Shown here one piece after another: positions 33,001 to 42,655 of a stretch of DNA of 64,000 nucleotides (position 1 is the first letter of the stretch; each line of letters begins with the position of its first letter). The stretch is taken from contig JASANG010001013.1 of the NCBI GenBank assembly GCA_030248215.1, forward strand, positions 310,001 through 374,000. The letters run 5' to 3'. Position numbers and translations under genes: made by a program. Under the pieces are notes generated by a model, which was not told the DNA's origin, made no database searches, and worked only from the letters and a program-made list of their open reading frames with translations. This DNA comes from Enoplolaimus lenunculus. Taxonomy: Eukaryota > Nematoda > Enoplea > Enoplida > Thoracostomopsidae.

Positions 33001-36000
33001 CGGATGGTCGGCTCCGTTGCTCGTAACCGCTGAGCTACTCAGCTGTGTTGTAGTCCATTGTTATCGTCGTCATGAGAAAAGGGTCAATGAAAAAAGTGAG
33101 TTCGGAAACTAAAATCGAGACAATGCGCACGCGAAGTTTAAAACTATTTGTGACCCCGCTTGTAGGTTGCCGGAAAACTTAAAATATCAGCGTATGGTTT
33201 CAGGACCATTTCCAAACATTTCGGAAAGACTGGTGATATTTTGTCGTATAAAATATAGTAGGAGAATATCTTGTGTTACAATATTACTGACAATGCTCGT
33301 AAACGAACATCACATAGGAGGTTGGTTGATGCCAGAGTGAGACCGGATATCCGGATTCGGTTTAATATTCGGCAAAAAACTGATATCCGTATTTGGTTTC
33401 GGTATCCGGTATAACACGATCAGATGCCGGATATTTACGGGTGTGGTTGTTAATATAAAAAAACTGCCTTTTACAAGTGAACATGTTTAGCATTTTGCTG
33501 CGAATACAAAGGTGTGACCGGATATCCGGCTCCGGCTCGTGCAAAAAATCGACATCCAGCTCCGGCTCTGGTATTTTAACTTGCCGGATGTTATTTTTAA
33601 AAAATTCGAAACATTTATACCATCATTCGTATTTATGACAAGTACAATCGAAATCGAACTGATTGACTTACTTTTACATATTTTTTCTAACGCATGTAAC
33701 GTATGTTTGCATGTGACCGTGTACATTCTCAGTGTGTATTGGGTTGCAATAACGCTGGAAACCCTGAACTTTTAATTATGAATTTTATAACAGACAAAAA
33801 CCTTGAGCATATAAAAAATACAGCGAAAAATAAATTAATTTGACATATGATCCGGTGTCCAGTTCCTGTTCCGGTAAAAAATTCATTATCTGTATTCGAT
33901 TTCGGTATCCGGTAAATTAATATCCGGTCGCACCCTGGTTGATGCTGCTTGGATTTGTATAGATATTTTCAGAAAGAAATGTTGTTTGTTGTTGTGGATT
34001 AATATGTATTTTAGGAAGTAATTGCTTTGATCAAAATCGATCCAATGAGTACCGATTTGCTGACTGTAACACCCGAAGTTGAATCGTGGTACAAAGAGAA
34101 CAACCGCGAGTTTAGCTTTGACGACGCGGAAACGTATAATCTGGCAACAGGGCAGGTAATGTGTTTTGTTTTTTATACGCTCCCGCTAAGTAGTATTAGC
34201 TATGTAGTTTTAAGTCATGAAAATTTATTAAACAGAGTTATTTGTATCAGTACATGTATTGAAGTGATGTAACATAAAAGAGATGTCATGGGAAATGCGT
34301 AGTTGGTGCTAAACAAACAATATTTGAATGAGTTTTAATACAGTATAGTTTCGACTCGCAGGATGTGTAAGTCTTGGCTGTATTGATTCATCTATGTATC
34401 ATCTGAACACAGAAATACATATATAGCTTTGTGACCTGAAGATCTAAGAAAAAAATTGCAACTCCTGTATTATGAATTGCCGGAAATTTATCGCTGAAAA
34501 TTATTGTCATAACGTAATTCCATATGAAACTACTCATTTATGTGTAAAGTCGCAACAGTTCGAAGTGAACTGTAAGCGAATTGCGTTATATACAAATTGA
34601 ACGTAATTTTTGTTGCGTACTTTTCGGTAGATTGTTGTTTAAATTCGTAACGTTGGCGTTGCACCTTATTATTATGTAATATATAATATATATAATATAT
34701 ATGTATATGTATATATATGTGTAGTTACTTGTTAGCTATCCATCATGGCTTGCCTGGTTCTCTGTTAATAGAAGTATTTGTAATTATCCTATTATTATAT
34801 TTAATCAATCATTCCTATTTTGTGTAATAACTTTAATGATTTTGCTCGCAGCGTAGTTTCTCATTTCTTGGTATAAAAATTCTGCTAAAATTTTATAATA
34901 TTTTCTGTGCAATTTATGGCAGTGGTGTGTAAGCCGCGTTGTAGTGCTTGTTTGATATCTGTCTCGAAAGTTATAAAAATTCGGCCATTTCTGTATTAAG
35001 AGCAGTTGTGCAAATAAAAGCTTATCGAGGCGGAAAATGTTTTGTTGAATCAAAGAATTAAAATTTAAATTTTAGTGTGAATTTTAAATTTTGGTGAATG
35101 TTGTGGAAATTGAAAAATTGGATTGAAACAATATGAGTGGAATCGCATATTACTAGTATAAGGGAACGGTTTTGAACGGATGTTTATTTGTATATGCAAG
35201 TGTCACAAACACCTATTTCTACATGTGTGTCACAGGGTGGTCTCAAACACAAGGATGTTGCCAGGGGGAAAGGGCGCCGCTCCCCCTGAGACTGCGTTCG
35301 TTCCTGAGCTGAGTGAACATTTGAGTACCAGCTTCAACGTCTGTCATTGGAGATTACAGATAAAACATGGGTTTGTGTTGCAATTTTACTGTGATGTTCT
35401 GGCGTAAACGTGTAAAAATTAGAAATAATTTCAGAAAGCACGTTTTTAACCTGTTGCTTGCAGTCTGTAGCACAATGAATTATTACGGTTTTGTTTGTAG
35501 ATAGCACATAACGGCAGCGAATCTGTTGTTATTGCGTCGAACGGTAATTCAGACGACCAATCCTCCTGTGGCGAACAAGGAACTTCTGACGAACGAATAA
35601 TGAATATTTATAAACAACAACAGCAGCAGCAACAACAACACCACCACCACCAACAACAACAACAACCAACTGTAGTTTCAACGTTTACGTACGTTGCACC
35701 TGAAAAAAGCCCAAGTGTACACAATGAAGAAACCTCTGAGATACTAATTAATCGACAATCGAGTTCTCAAAGGTCAACTGAAGGACACTATTACAGCGAT
35801 GAGGCGCGTTGCGGGACGATGTTGTACCATGTTGACCCTACAAGAGCGCAGTCGAGTTGCGATAGTCGCCAAACGAACTCGTGGTTTGATGGGCGAACGG
35901 CGCAGACGGCTGGAGACCGTGATCGAGAAGGGCTGAAACGATGGGAGGGATCGCAGGTACGGACCCAGAAGGAAGAGGGTGGGGCAGAATGGGATGGGAT

Positions 36001-39000
36001 GAGGAGCAGAAGCGGATGTGGGCCAAGCAATGTTTATGTCGGTTGTGGATCTGGGTTGAAGGATGTCAAAACCTAGGCACAAAACATAGTAATCATTAGG
36101 TGGGGGTAGACATATATTTGAACTTTAAGGAGCGTACAAAGAATGCGTGTATCTCGCCAAATTGCAGAAGGAAAGAGGAATTAGGCAAGTTTACTGACTT
36201 CCGTAGAATAGAATATGATTTTTTTTGTATTTTATAAATTCGAAAACTACTCCCAATCTGTGCTGGCTTCGGCAACATCTCTTATTTTTGCTTCAAATTG
36301 CAGATTCTAAAACACCGTTTCTATCCAGTTTTGGTTTTGCGTGTAAATTTGTTGAGTTGTTAGGATAGTTGGAAAACTGACGAAAAACCAAAAGTTTTTT
36401 AAGCGTTATCTGCGATTTGACTAAGGATGATGTTCTACGAGGCAGGACACGTTTTATGGTTCGTATGCCGTGTCAGGTAACGCCCACTGAACTAAATTCA
36501 TTAAGGGGGTTGGTTTAATAACCTTGCTTGCGTCCCCTCAGTTTGAACTGGTATTCGTTTACGAGCTTGCTTTTTGGCTTTAAGGATGGGATGTGAGTCT
36601 GAGGGTGGCGTAATGGTACATTTAAGTTTTAAGACATTAGGTCAATGGAAAACCGTGTAAAAAAGGTTTATTTTTGCAATATGTTTAGAAAGTTTCGGGG
36701 GGACTGTGTATATGTTTTGTAAGTAATAGATTACGTGCTATTGTGTATATAATTAGTCAAAAAGTATATGCGTGGAAAAATGCTATTAACTGAATTGTAG
36801 CTTGCTTATCTAAAACGTAGAAATTTGTATAATGGACTGGGGGTGATTATAATTTTTGTTAGTGCAGAGTATAAAATATTATATAATACTAGAATGAAAA
36901 GTGCCCCGATGTGGCCATAGAAAACGATATGTTTCGGTAGTAAGATTTTTAGTTCAATACCGCTAGTATTACAATTTCCATGCATGCGTATAAAGTTTAA
37001 AAACTAGATTAATTTGATGCCAATCAGCGTCCTCCCGAAACACGACACAACAATACTATAGAATTAATAAAAGTTAAATCATTGAGTTTGATTGACTGCG
37101 TAACGGAAACATATCCGCAACTTTCTCTGACAGCGGCCAAATAGACATGTGATCCACTGTTTCGAAATATTAAAACAAGAAATAAATACTAGAATATAAA
37201 TGACGAATTATGGTTGATGTAAAAAATTTGAGTACACACTCGTGACATTAGTTTCTTGCACTTAGTACACTGAAGTTTCGAATATATACAGAAAAATTTT
37301 GGGTTTTAAAAAGAGTATATAAGTAGAAATTAAGCGTAAAAGGCTGGTGACCCAATATTAAAAACGTGTTTGTTCGTCAATTGGCTCAATGTAAAGAACA
37401 GGAGCGGATCAGTATTATAAGCATATTCCTAATCCTAAGCCTAAGCATAAGCGTTAGCATGAGCATATTCCTAAGCCTTAAGCATATTCCATTCTAGTCC
37501 CGCAGAAAAACGTTCCGCCCCTGATCTTTACATTGGCCGTCATTGGAGTACAACGCAGATCTCGTCAGCAAAGTTGCAAATATTGTTTCGCTACGTACTC
37601 ACTCAAATATTTTAATGTTTTAAAAGTCTAAAATCTGGGTACCGTTTAGCCAAGTATGGAGAGGGCACTGTACGGTACAAAATTTATACAGCTCCAAAAC
37701 TTGATGCGTTATCGTTTTCTATAGCCTCGTCGGGACACTTTACTATCTATTGTGACTTTTCTCCGAAAAAGTTGCAGATATGTTTCCGTTACGCAGTCAA
37801 TCAAACTCAATGATTTAACTTTTATTAATTCTATAGTATTGTTGTGTCGTGTTTCGGGAGGACGCTGATTGGCATCAAATTAATCTAGTTTTTAAACTTT
37901 ATACGCATGCATGGAAATTGTAATACTAGCGGTATTGAACTAAAAATCTTACTACCGAAACATATCGTTTTCTATGGCCACATCGGGGCACTTTTCATTC
38001 TAGTTTCTAAGCTTTAGGAAGAAATTTAATGTAAATTTACCTTAAGTGCGAAAAAGTCAAATTTAAAGTCATATATACTCACGTTATAATTGTTTTAGAA
38101 CTGTTAAGCTATATTTCCATAGAAAATTAGAAACTACATTTTCACAATCACAAGAGTCGCGCTTTCCTAATTTTATTTTTATTTATTAGGTAACTCGCTC
38201 AATTTATAATGCTAATATATTTTAATTCATATAAATTGTTTGAATTCAAATAGAAAATCAATACAATTGATAAGTACTTGCTCTAGTGAAAACTGATTTT
38301 ATGCTGCATAGTAGTGTAGAACCAATACATCGGTATCGGTATTGTAATCGGTATTTTGGAAGAATACTGATTCCGATACTTTCAATTTTGTATTGCACAC
38401 ATGAATTGCGTTAAATTTATAATTGGAATGCGCAGCATTTAAAATTATGGCTGCAACGAATATTTTGTGAAAGGTGCTGAATACGCATTGGCATCAACAT
38501 GCGGACGTGGAAAATTGCTTTAAACACACTTTTGTTCGTTTCCTCTTAATTGTGCAAAAAATTCTAATAATGCAATTCCATCCCCAGTCAAAATTGCGAA
38601 TCCGCAACTATAAGGTTTGCTTTGTAACTTATTCTTGTTTTCTTTTCGAAAACGAAAAACTAAGGCGGCCGGGCGTGGGCCTGAAAAATCTGGGCCGGTT
38701 CATACTATAATGAGAGCCCGCTGTGTTCGAGCGTCACGTTTTTGAAAGAGACTGCTTGCTTTGGGAACCTTATTAAATTAATGGTGTTAATTTTGCACGT
38801 CAAAATTTCTTCAAATATTCTAAACCGAGTTTTGGACATTTCAGTGCTCAACTTGGTGCTACCAATAATACATCGAGCACTAAATCAAAAGTGATATCTG
38901 TACTTTACGCGTAAACTTTGAGCTTAAATGTAAATCTAGGTTTAGAAAAAAACCCACGCGAATGTAAAATCTAGGCACCTACTACGAATTAAATAAAAAG

Positions 39001-42000
39001 TGTCTCTCATACCACTGGCGGATGCAGTGGGTGCCACTCCGGCCTGAACCACCACAACTTGAATCAAGAGAAAGGTTTTGCATTATAAAGATTCAGCATT
39101 AAATTAGCGTTCGACTTCGCTCTCAAACAGTTTTCGACAGCTTGATGTTACGTCTACGTTTTCAAAAACGCGCCTTGGTAAAAATACACATAAAATTTCA
39201 ATTTTGAGTTCCCCCAGTACGACTTGAACCCGCGACCCAAAAGCTGAAAAAACGCCGTGGTATGTGAACATCATACCACTCAGCCACAGGTGCACTTGAC
39301 CGATGTTTTTGTTTACATTGTATATACTACATATAAGATGGGCTGAAACTTTGAAAGCGCATATTTTTTTAACCAACGGGCCTACAAGAATATAAATAAC
39401 AGATTTGAAATCAGCTGCCTCAAATACGTCGGAAAATCACATAATCTTACAGTTTCTAGGGGGGTCGATCTACCGTACCTTCACCAAAACTAGCTATGTT
39501 ATTACTAATTTGTAATCATATAAGCCAATGTTTTTCGTAATTGTCCACTCAACATGTTTCGCATATATACGTACTAAACAATAGTATTTTCGTTAAATAG
39601 CTTAACGTATATGGTTGAGGTAACTTATGTAGCACATAAGAAATTGGATTGTTACAATATACGACTCTGTAGAACACCTTGCGACAAGATTTTAATCCAA
39701 ATACCAATGCGAAATTTTGCGGTTCCGATCTTATGAAAACGTTTACGTTTAATACTTCGACAAAGTTTCTTTAAATATAGCGAATGAACACCGGTTACCA
39801 TGATCTTGAATGACATACGTTTGTATATATAATAGTAGAAATAATAGACTTTTGATAGAAACATAAGAGAGACGTGAACACTTTTGGAAGAAACATATAA
39901 TAGTGACACTACCGTGTCCCTATGATTTATAATATACGTACATAAAGGTTTACGTGTCAAATAGAGAAAAGATTATGTATGAAGTAGAGATGTCTCGAGG
40001 CCGGGTGCCGGGGCAGGGGCCATACGGTATCATGGACGAAACCAGAAAAAATGGATAAAACAGAACCAGATTATATCGGAAGCGGAATAGGAACAGCATG
40101 ATTATAAATGTTGTAATGGAAATTGAAAAATTCGCGTGTTACAATATTTTAAAATTCTAATCAGAATCAAAACTAATTGTGAATTTAATTTTAACCGAAA
40201 TTGCAAAACTCTATTTCTACCCTGCTTCGATACCTGTATTTACTGCAAACACCTCCGCTTCGGGCATTGTGTGACTAAGCTCAATCAAATGCAAATAAAA
40301 TCAAGAAAAACCAAAACATTGCTGGTGTGTGTAAACTTCTTTTGTGAACACTACAACAGAACTGCAGTAACTTTCTACACATGTCTAGGCAAAACATCCC
40401 GTGGCACAATTTAGCCAGAATCCGAACGCAGCATAGTAAGTTTATTACATTGCCATACGCAAAATAACATGGGAGTATCAAGCAAATGTCGCCGGACGCG
40501 ATATGATTGAAATGGTACCGTGCTCCCAGGTACATCCTGACGCAAAGCAAAGGTGTATAAAATTTGAAGTTTACTGTATCTTGCTGGCCCCGGGTAAACT
40601 CTTGGCTCCGGGACGTCTATAGTGGGCAGTATAAGCGATTATTGTTCAGCGTGGGTTGGTCGAGTTGTACTGTGCTGATTCGGACGGGGGCTGTGTATAA
40701 AAACTGATTGAGGGTCAGTGAAACATTGTGTAGTTAGAAAGCATTCTGCACTGGGTATAAAATTTCGTATGTTGTGTTTAGTTAATCCCACCATTACTGC
40801 TAGTTTAGAGCAATGAAAAAACAAAGTACCCTCATATCCGTAGGCTAAGAATCAATTGGTAATTGGGCGTTTACTTTTTGGCACTGGGCTTAACGAAAAA
40901 TTCAATTTAGCTTTAAGATCTGAATAATGCGCGTGCTATCCGATGACAAACAAGCGACGTCATTTTGTTTGTTTTATTTTATTTTGTATTTTCTTTTCGT
41001 TTGTTTCAGGACGAACACGATAGTCATCATCACCATTCACACACACATGACAATGAAGTAACTCATGAGGTTAGTGAATTTCTTAGTTAAAATTTGTTTC
41101 TGTGTCAGGGCCCGAGAAGCCGCCCCCTCATACCTCTATTTCGGGGGCCCACTCCTAAAGGGGCCCCCACCCTAACCGGTTGAAACAAAACCGCCAAAGT
41201 TTGAAAATGCGTATGGCTTCTCGCTCGCGAATTTGGGGGGGGGGTGCCACCACCCTTGTTTGCTGCGGCATTGTTCTTTGTAGAAGCATTGTTTGTAAGT
41301 TCTGAAAAGCCTTTGCGATTTTCTTAAGTTTATAGATTTCGTTTAACTTTCGTAGACTAAATATTTGACGACATTTTGCTAACTTTATTTTACCACAGTT
41401 ACCTAGACTGCAATTACTGTTTGATTTTTAGTGCAGTACAGTGCAGATCGTGTTTCCGGTCGCATTTCGTGAAAAAATTCATTTTCATTTTTTTCCTGTT
41501 CGGGCAAAATTAAATTCCTCTTTATATTCTGGTATAATGATTGCCAAGTAATTCTGTTACTGTTAGTAATTACATATTTTAATGGTTATGATATATTCTT
41601 CGCTGATTAAATAATTTTAGCTTTAGTGGCAGACGGAAATAGCTAGGCTTAGTAATAGTATTTTTAAGCATAAAAATGTAGTTTTTTTAGTTTTGTTTTT
41701 AAGCTGTTGACTTCATGCCTATATAGTTAAGTTGCCCGTTAAAACTTAATTCAAATAGAAATTATATGTGTATTTTTGTTTATTTCGTTGTTGCTTGTTT
41801 GTTTTAGCCTATACACAACGTCACCGATTCGTTTCCGAGTGCTCCTGACCGCGATCACAATAATGAACATGTTATCGAAGAACATCGATATCGGGAAGAA
41901 ATGAGTCACAGGCCTGATGAAGAACCCCGCCAGTCTTTACGTGGCTCTAATCGTGGGGAGCGATCAACGAATGGTAAAAAATCTCATGTGGGGGGATGGG

Positions 42001-42655
42001 TGTACCTAGTATTTCAAAAAAGACATTCACGGTTTGTATAAATTTTATAATCGGGTTTATTATAATATTTTTAAAAGAGGCTTCTTGTGTTAAGTCCTAT
42101 TCGTACGTGCAAGGTTTGCAGCAAAACCTTGCCCATGCAACTGCATTGTGCAAGCTTGGTTACGAAATAGTTTTGAAAATCTAGCATTTACAAATTATTC
42201 ACTGAAATTCGTGCTACTAAATTTAATTCGCACATGTGAACGCAGTTGCAAGTCGCTTAATTTTCTTTTCTTGCACCTGCATTTTGATTGGCCAAGCGGA
42301 AAAGATGTTGTTGAGTGCTTCTTAATTAATTCAGACTTTTTGAATTTTATTTAAAAACTTATACCCACTCAAAGTATGTGGGGTCTTTAGAGTAGATACT
42401 TAATACGTTTTTGAGACATTTTAGTTCTTCTAATTTGAAAAGAATTTATGTTTAAATAAACATAAAATTTTGATTGTTTTAAATAATACAATTTTTTGTT
42501 TGTTTACAGTAATATTTGTATTTGCAGATATCGACGAATTGTTTCGAATGTCAGCCGCAGAAGCGCGTGAACGCGTGTCGACCAGGCGTAAACACGATCC
42601 ACGCCGATTGGTTCAATCTTTGCAAGAAAAATACGAAATCGCACAAAATTTGTGA
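26422..42655 (+). CDS. nrfl-1: NHERF/EBP50-like scaffold protein, two PDZ domains plus ERM-binding tail (nrfl-1 orthologue), 8 exons
   Basis: Joined exons 26422-27087, 28247-28411, 32640-32756, 34015-34155, 35501-35956, 41010-41069, 41808-41973 and 42528-42655 give one 632-residue frame; every junction keeps phase. PDZ1 spans about residues 13-96 with ligand loop YGFNL (27-31) and DSPAERCGLRTGDRIIAVN. PDZ2 spans about 253-338, again with YGFNL (267-271) and then GQFIGKVDADS. A Gln/His-rich linker follows (about 402-418). The last 42 residues (DIDELFRMSAAEARERV, ending IAQNL) match the ezrin/radixin/moesin-binding tail. Known for the family: NHERF proteins hold transporters and receptors by their C-termini and tether them to actin through ERM proteins at apical membranes; the C. 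elegans orthologue is NRFL-1. From memory, the phrases DMPNIE, EVIALIK and the tail resemble NRFL-1 most closely. Inferred: single orthologue with the same scaffold role. The start is the first ATG after a TTTTCAG acceptor. Exon boundaries are my reading of splice sites, without transcript support. Confidence 0.88.
27304..28085. mobile_element. 782-bp DNA transposon remnant with G/C-run arms, in nrfl-1 intron 1
   Basis: Perfect 16-bp ends CTGGCTTCTCCACAGC / GCTGTGGAGAAGCCAG, with TATGT on both sides (27299-27303, 28086-28090). Long runs of G and C just inside each end (27330-27450, 27948-28035). No ORF for a transposase. Confidence 0.8.
28247..28411 (+). CDS. nrfl-1: nrfl-1 exon 2: His-rich linker and start of PDZ2
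   Basis: Acceptor ATTTTAG and donor CGA|GTAAGT bound 55 codons in phase 0. The exon holds a short run of histidines and then PRLCKLRK...EYGFNLHVEPGR, the first strand and ligand loop of PDZ2. The PDZ fold is split across exons 2-4. Confidence 0.85.
30329..30577. mobile_element. foldback element, TATTGTCAAATGTGTATAGC family
   Basis: CCATATTGTCAAATGTGTAT ... CTGCACACATTTGAGAATA. Confidence 0.6.
30756..31134. mobile_element. hAT-like MITE with exact 8-bp target duplication
   Basis: CAAGGTGCAACCGGAATTCC ... AATTCCGGTTGCACCGTG; GTATATAG flanks both ends (30748-30755, 31135-31142). An 8-bp duplication with CA-starting ends is diagnostic for hAT-type mobilisation. 379 bp, non-coding. Confidence 0.9.
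31598..32115. repeat. 27-bp minisatellite inside transposon-like inverted ends
   Basis: About 17 units built from GGTCTCGGTAA + GTCTCGGGATTTGACT run from about 31609 to 32078. They lie between CAGGGATGGCCGGTCTCGG and CCGAAACCGCCCATCCCTG. The first units carry TTTGGCC, the rest TTTGACT. Because 27 is divisible by three, open frames run through on both strands; these are not taken as genes. Confidence 0.9.
32640..32756 (+). CDS. nrfl-1: nrfl-1 exon 3: core of PDZ2
   Basis: 39 codons, phase 0, between TTATTTTAG and AAG|GTAAGC. They encode GQFIGKVDADS, AQRAGLE and RVVGINGTLIYPE, matching the middle of NHERF-type PDZ domains. Where vertebrate PDZ domains usually have GD before the next strand (GDR), this copy has KQQR. 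Confidence 0.87.
33331..33937. mobile_element. two abutting hAT-like CCGG-rich MITEs in nrfl-1 intron 3
   Basis: GAGTGAGACCGGATATCCGG starts the first; AAAGGTGTGACCGGATATCC (about 33508) starts the second, which ends TATCCGGTCGCACCCTG at 33937. Confidence 0.55.
34015..34155 (+). CDS. nrfl-1: nrfl-1 exon 4: end of PDZ2 and WYKENN linker
   Basis: 47 codons, phase 0, acceptor ATTTTAG and donor CAG|GTAATG. EVIALIKIDPMSTDLL is the last helix and strand of PDZ2. The WYKENNREFSFDDAE that follows parallels the WYTDRF segment after PDZ1 and the same position in NRFL-1. Confidence 0.85.
34156..35500 (+). other. nrfl-1 intron 4: contents
   Basis: 1.3 kb, AT-rich, with a TATA-type microsatellite at about 34676-34722. 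I see no mobile-element ends and no exon. Confidence 0.5.
35501..35956 (+). CDS. nrfl-1: nrfl-1 exon 5: low-complexity linker with Gln/His run
   Basis: 152 codons, phase 0, acceptor TTTGTAG, donor CAG|GTACGG. A CAA/CAG/CAC run at about 35615-35667 encodes alternating Gln and His blocks. The rest is Ser/Arg/Glu-rich with no fold I recognise. Reading through the donor adds 40 codons and stops at 36076, so an intron-retained form would lack the ERM tail. The donor choice rests on phase and the CAG|GTACGG match. Confidence 0.72.
37383..37538 (-). mobile_element. TTAGGC foldback element nested in 3-kb repeat copy 1
   Basis: GGCTCAATGTAAAGAACAGG ... CCCCTGATCTTTACATTGGCC. The same insertion is present in copy 2 at 59443-59662 and is 64 bp longer there, so it predates the duplication and later lost part of its array. 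Confidence 0.85.
39196..39486 (-). mobile_element. about 290-bp insertion with tRNA-like head (SINE-like)
   Basis: This stretch is missing from the second copy of the 3-kb repeat (between about 61089 and 61090), so it inserted after duplication or was deleted there. On the - strand TGGCTGAGTGGTATGA and CGGGTTCAAGTCG are A- and B-box-like, about 60 bp apart (39220-39290). A tRNA-derived SINE is the simplest reading; target duplications are not clear. Confidence 0.4.
41010..41069 (+). CDS. nrfl-1: nrfl-1 exon 6: His-rich micro-exon
   Basis: A 60-bp exon between TTGTTTCAG and GAG|GTTAGT encodes 20 residues, DEHDSHHHHSHTHDNEV and so on, in phase 0 on both sides. Skipping it would keep frame. NRFL-1 also has a His-rich linker here. 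Confidence 0.72.
41808..41973 (+). CDS. nrfl-1: nrfl-1 exon 7: acidic/basic linker
   Basis: 166 bp from GTTTTAG to AATG|GTAAAA, entering in phase 0 and leaving one base (G) for the next codon. It encodes a charged, Asp/Glu/Arg/His-rich linker (HVIEEHRYREEMSHRPDEE) with no recognised domain. Confidence 0.75.
42091..42325. mobile_element. foldback element, TTGCAGCTGCAAG family, nrfl-1 intron 7
   Basis: TCCTATTCGTACGTGCAAGG start with GTTTGCAGCAAAACC; right part ends CACCTGCATTTTGATTGGCC. A 50905-51112 copy matches in reverse. Confidence 0.5.
42528..42655 (+). CDS. nrfl-1: nrfl-1 exon 8: ERM-binding tail and stop
   Basis: TTTGCAG precedes AT, which completes the split GAT codon. The exon encodes the amphipathic ERM-binding tail (IDELFRMSAAEARERV, RRKHDPRRLVQ, LQEKYEIAQNL) and TGA at 42653-42655. 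In NHERF1 the corresponding tail binds the FERM domain. Confidence 0.87.

Larger units (their letters stand above)
36888..39927 (+). repeat. 3-kb dispersed repeat, copy 1 (nrfl-1 intron 5)
   Basis: Begins ACTAGAATGAAAAGTGCCCC and is matched by 58948-61547 at about 95% by eye. Its first 1117 bp (36888-38004) are a foldback with arms of about 220 bp. Differences from copy 2: a shorter nested TTAGGC element, about 260 bp replaced at 38875-39138, and an extra SINE-like piece at 39196-39486. Its ORF at 38474-38710 is kept, slightly changed, in copy 2 (60599-60835) but has no recognisable domain. Confidence 0.9.

Noticed and set aside
35600-35680. Triplet repeat treated as a microsatellite outside genes
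   Set aside because: It lies in frame in nrfl-1 exon 5 and mixes CAA, CAG and CAC, so it is coding Gln/His sequence.
38474-38710. ORF kept in both copies of the 3-kb repeat (also 60599-60835)
   Set aside because: Conservation is explained by recent common origin of the copies; changes between them do not favour silent positions in an obvious way.
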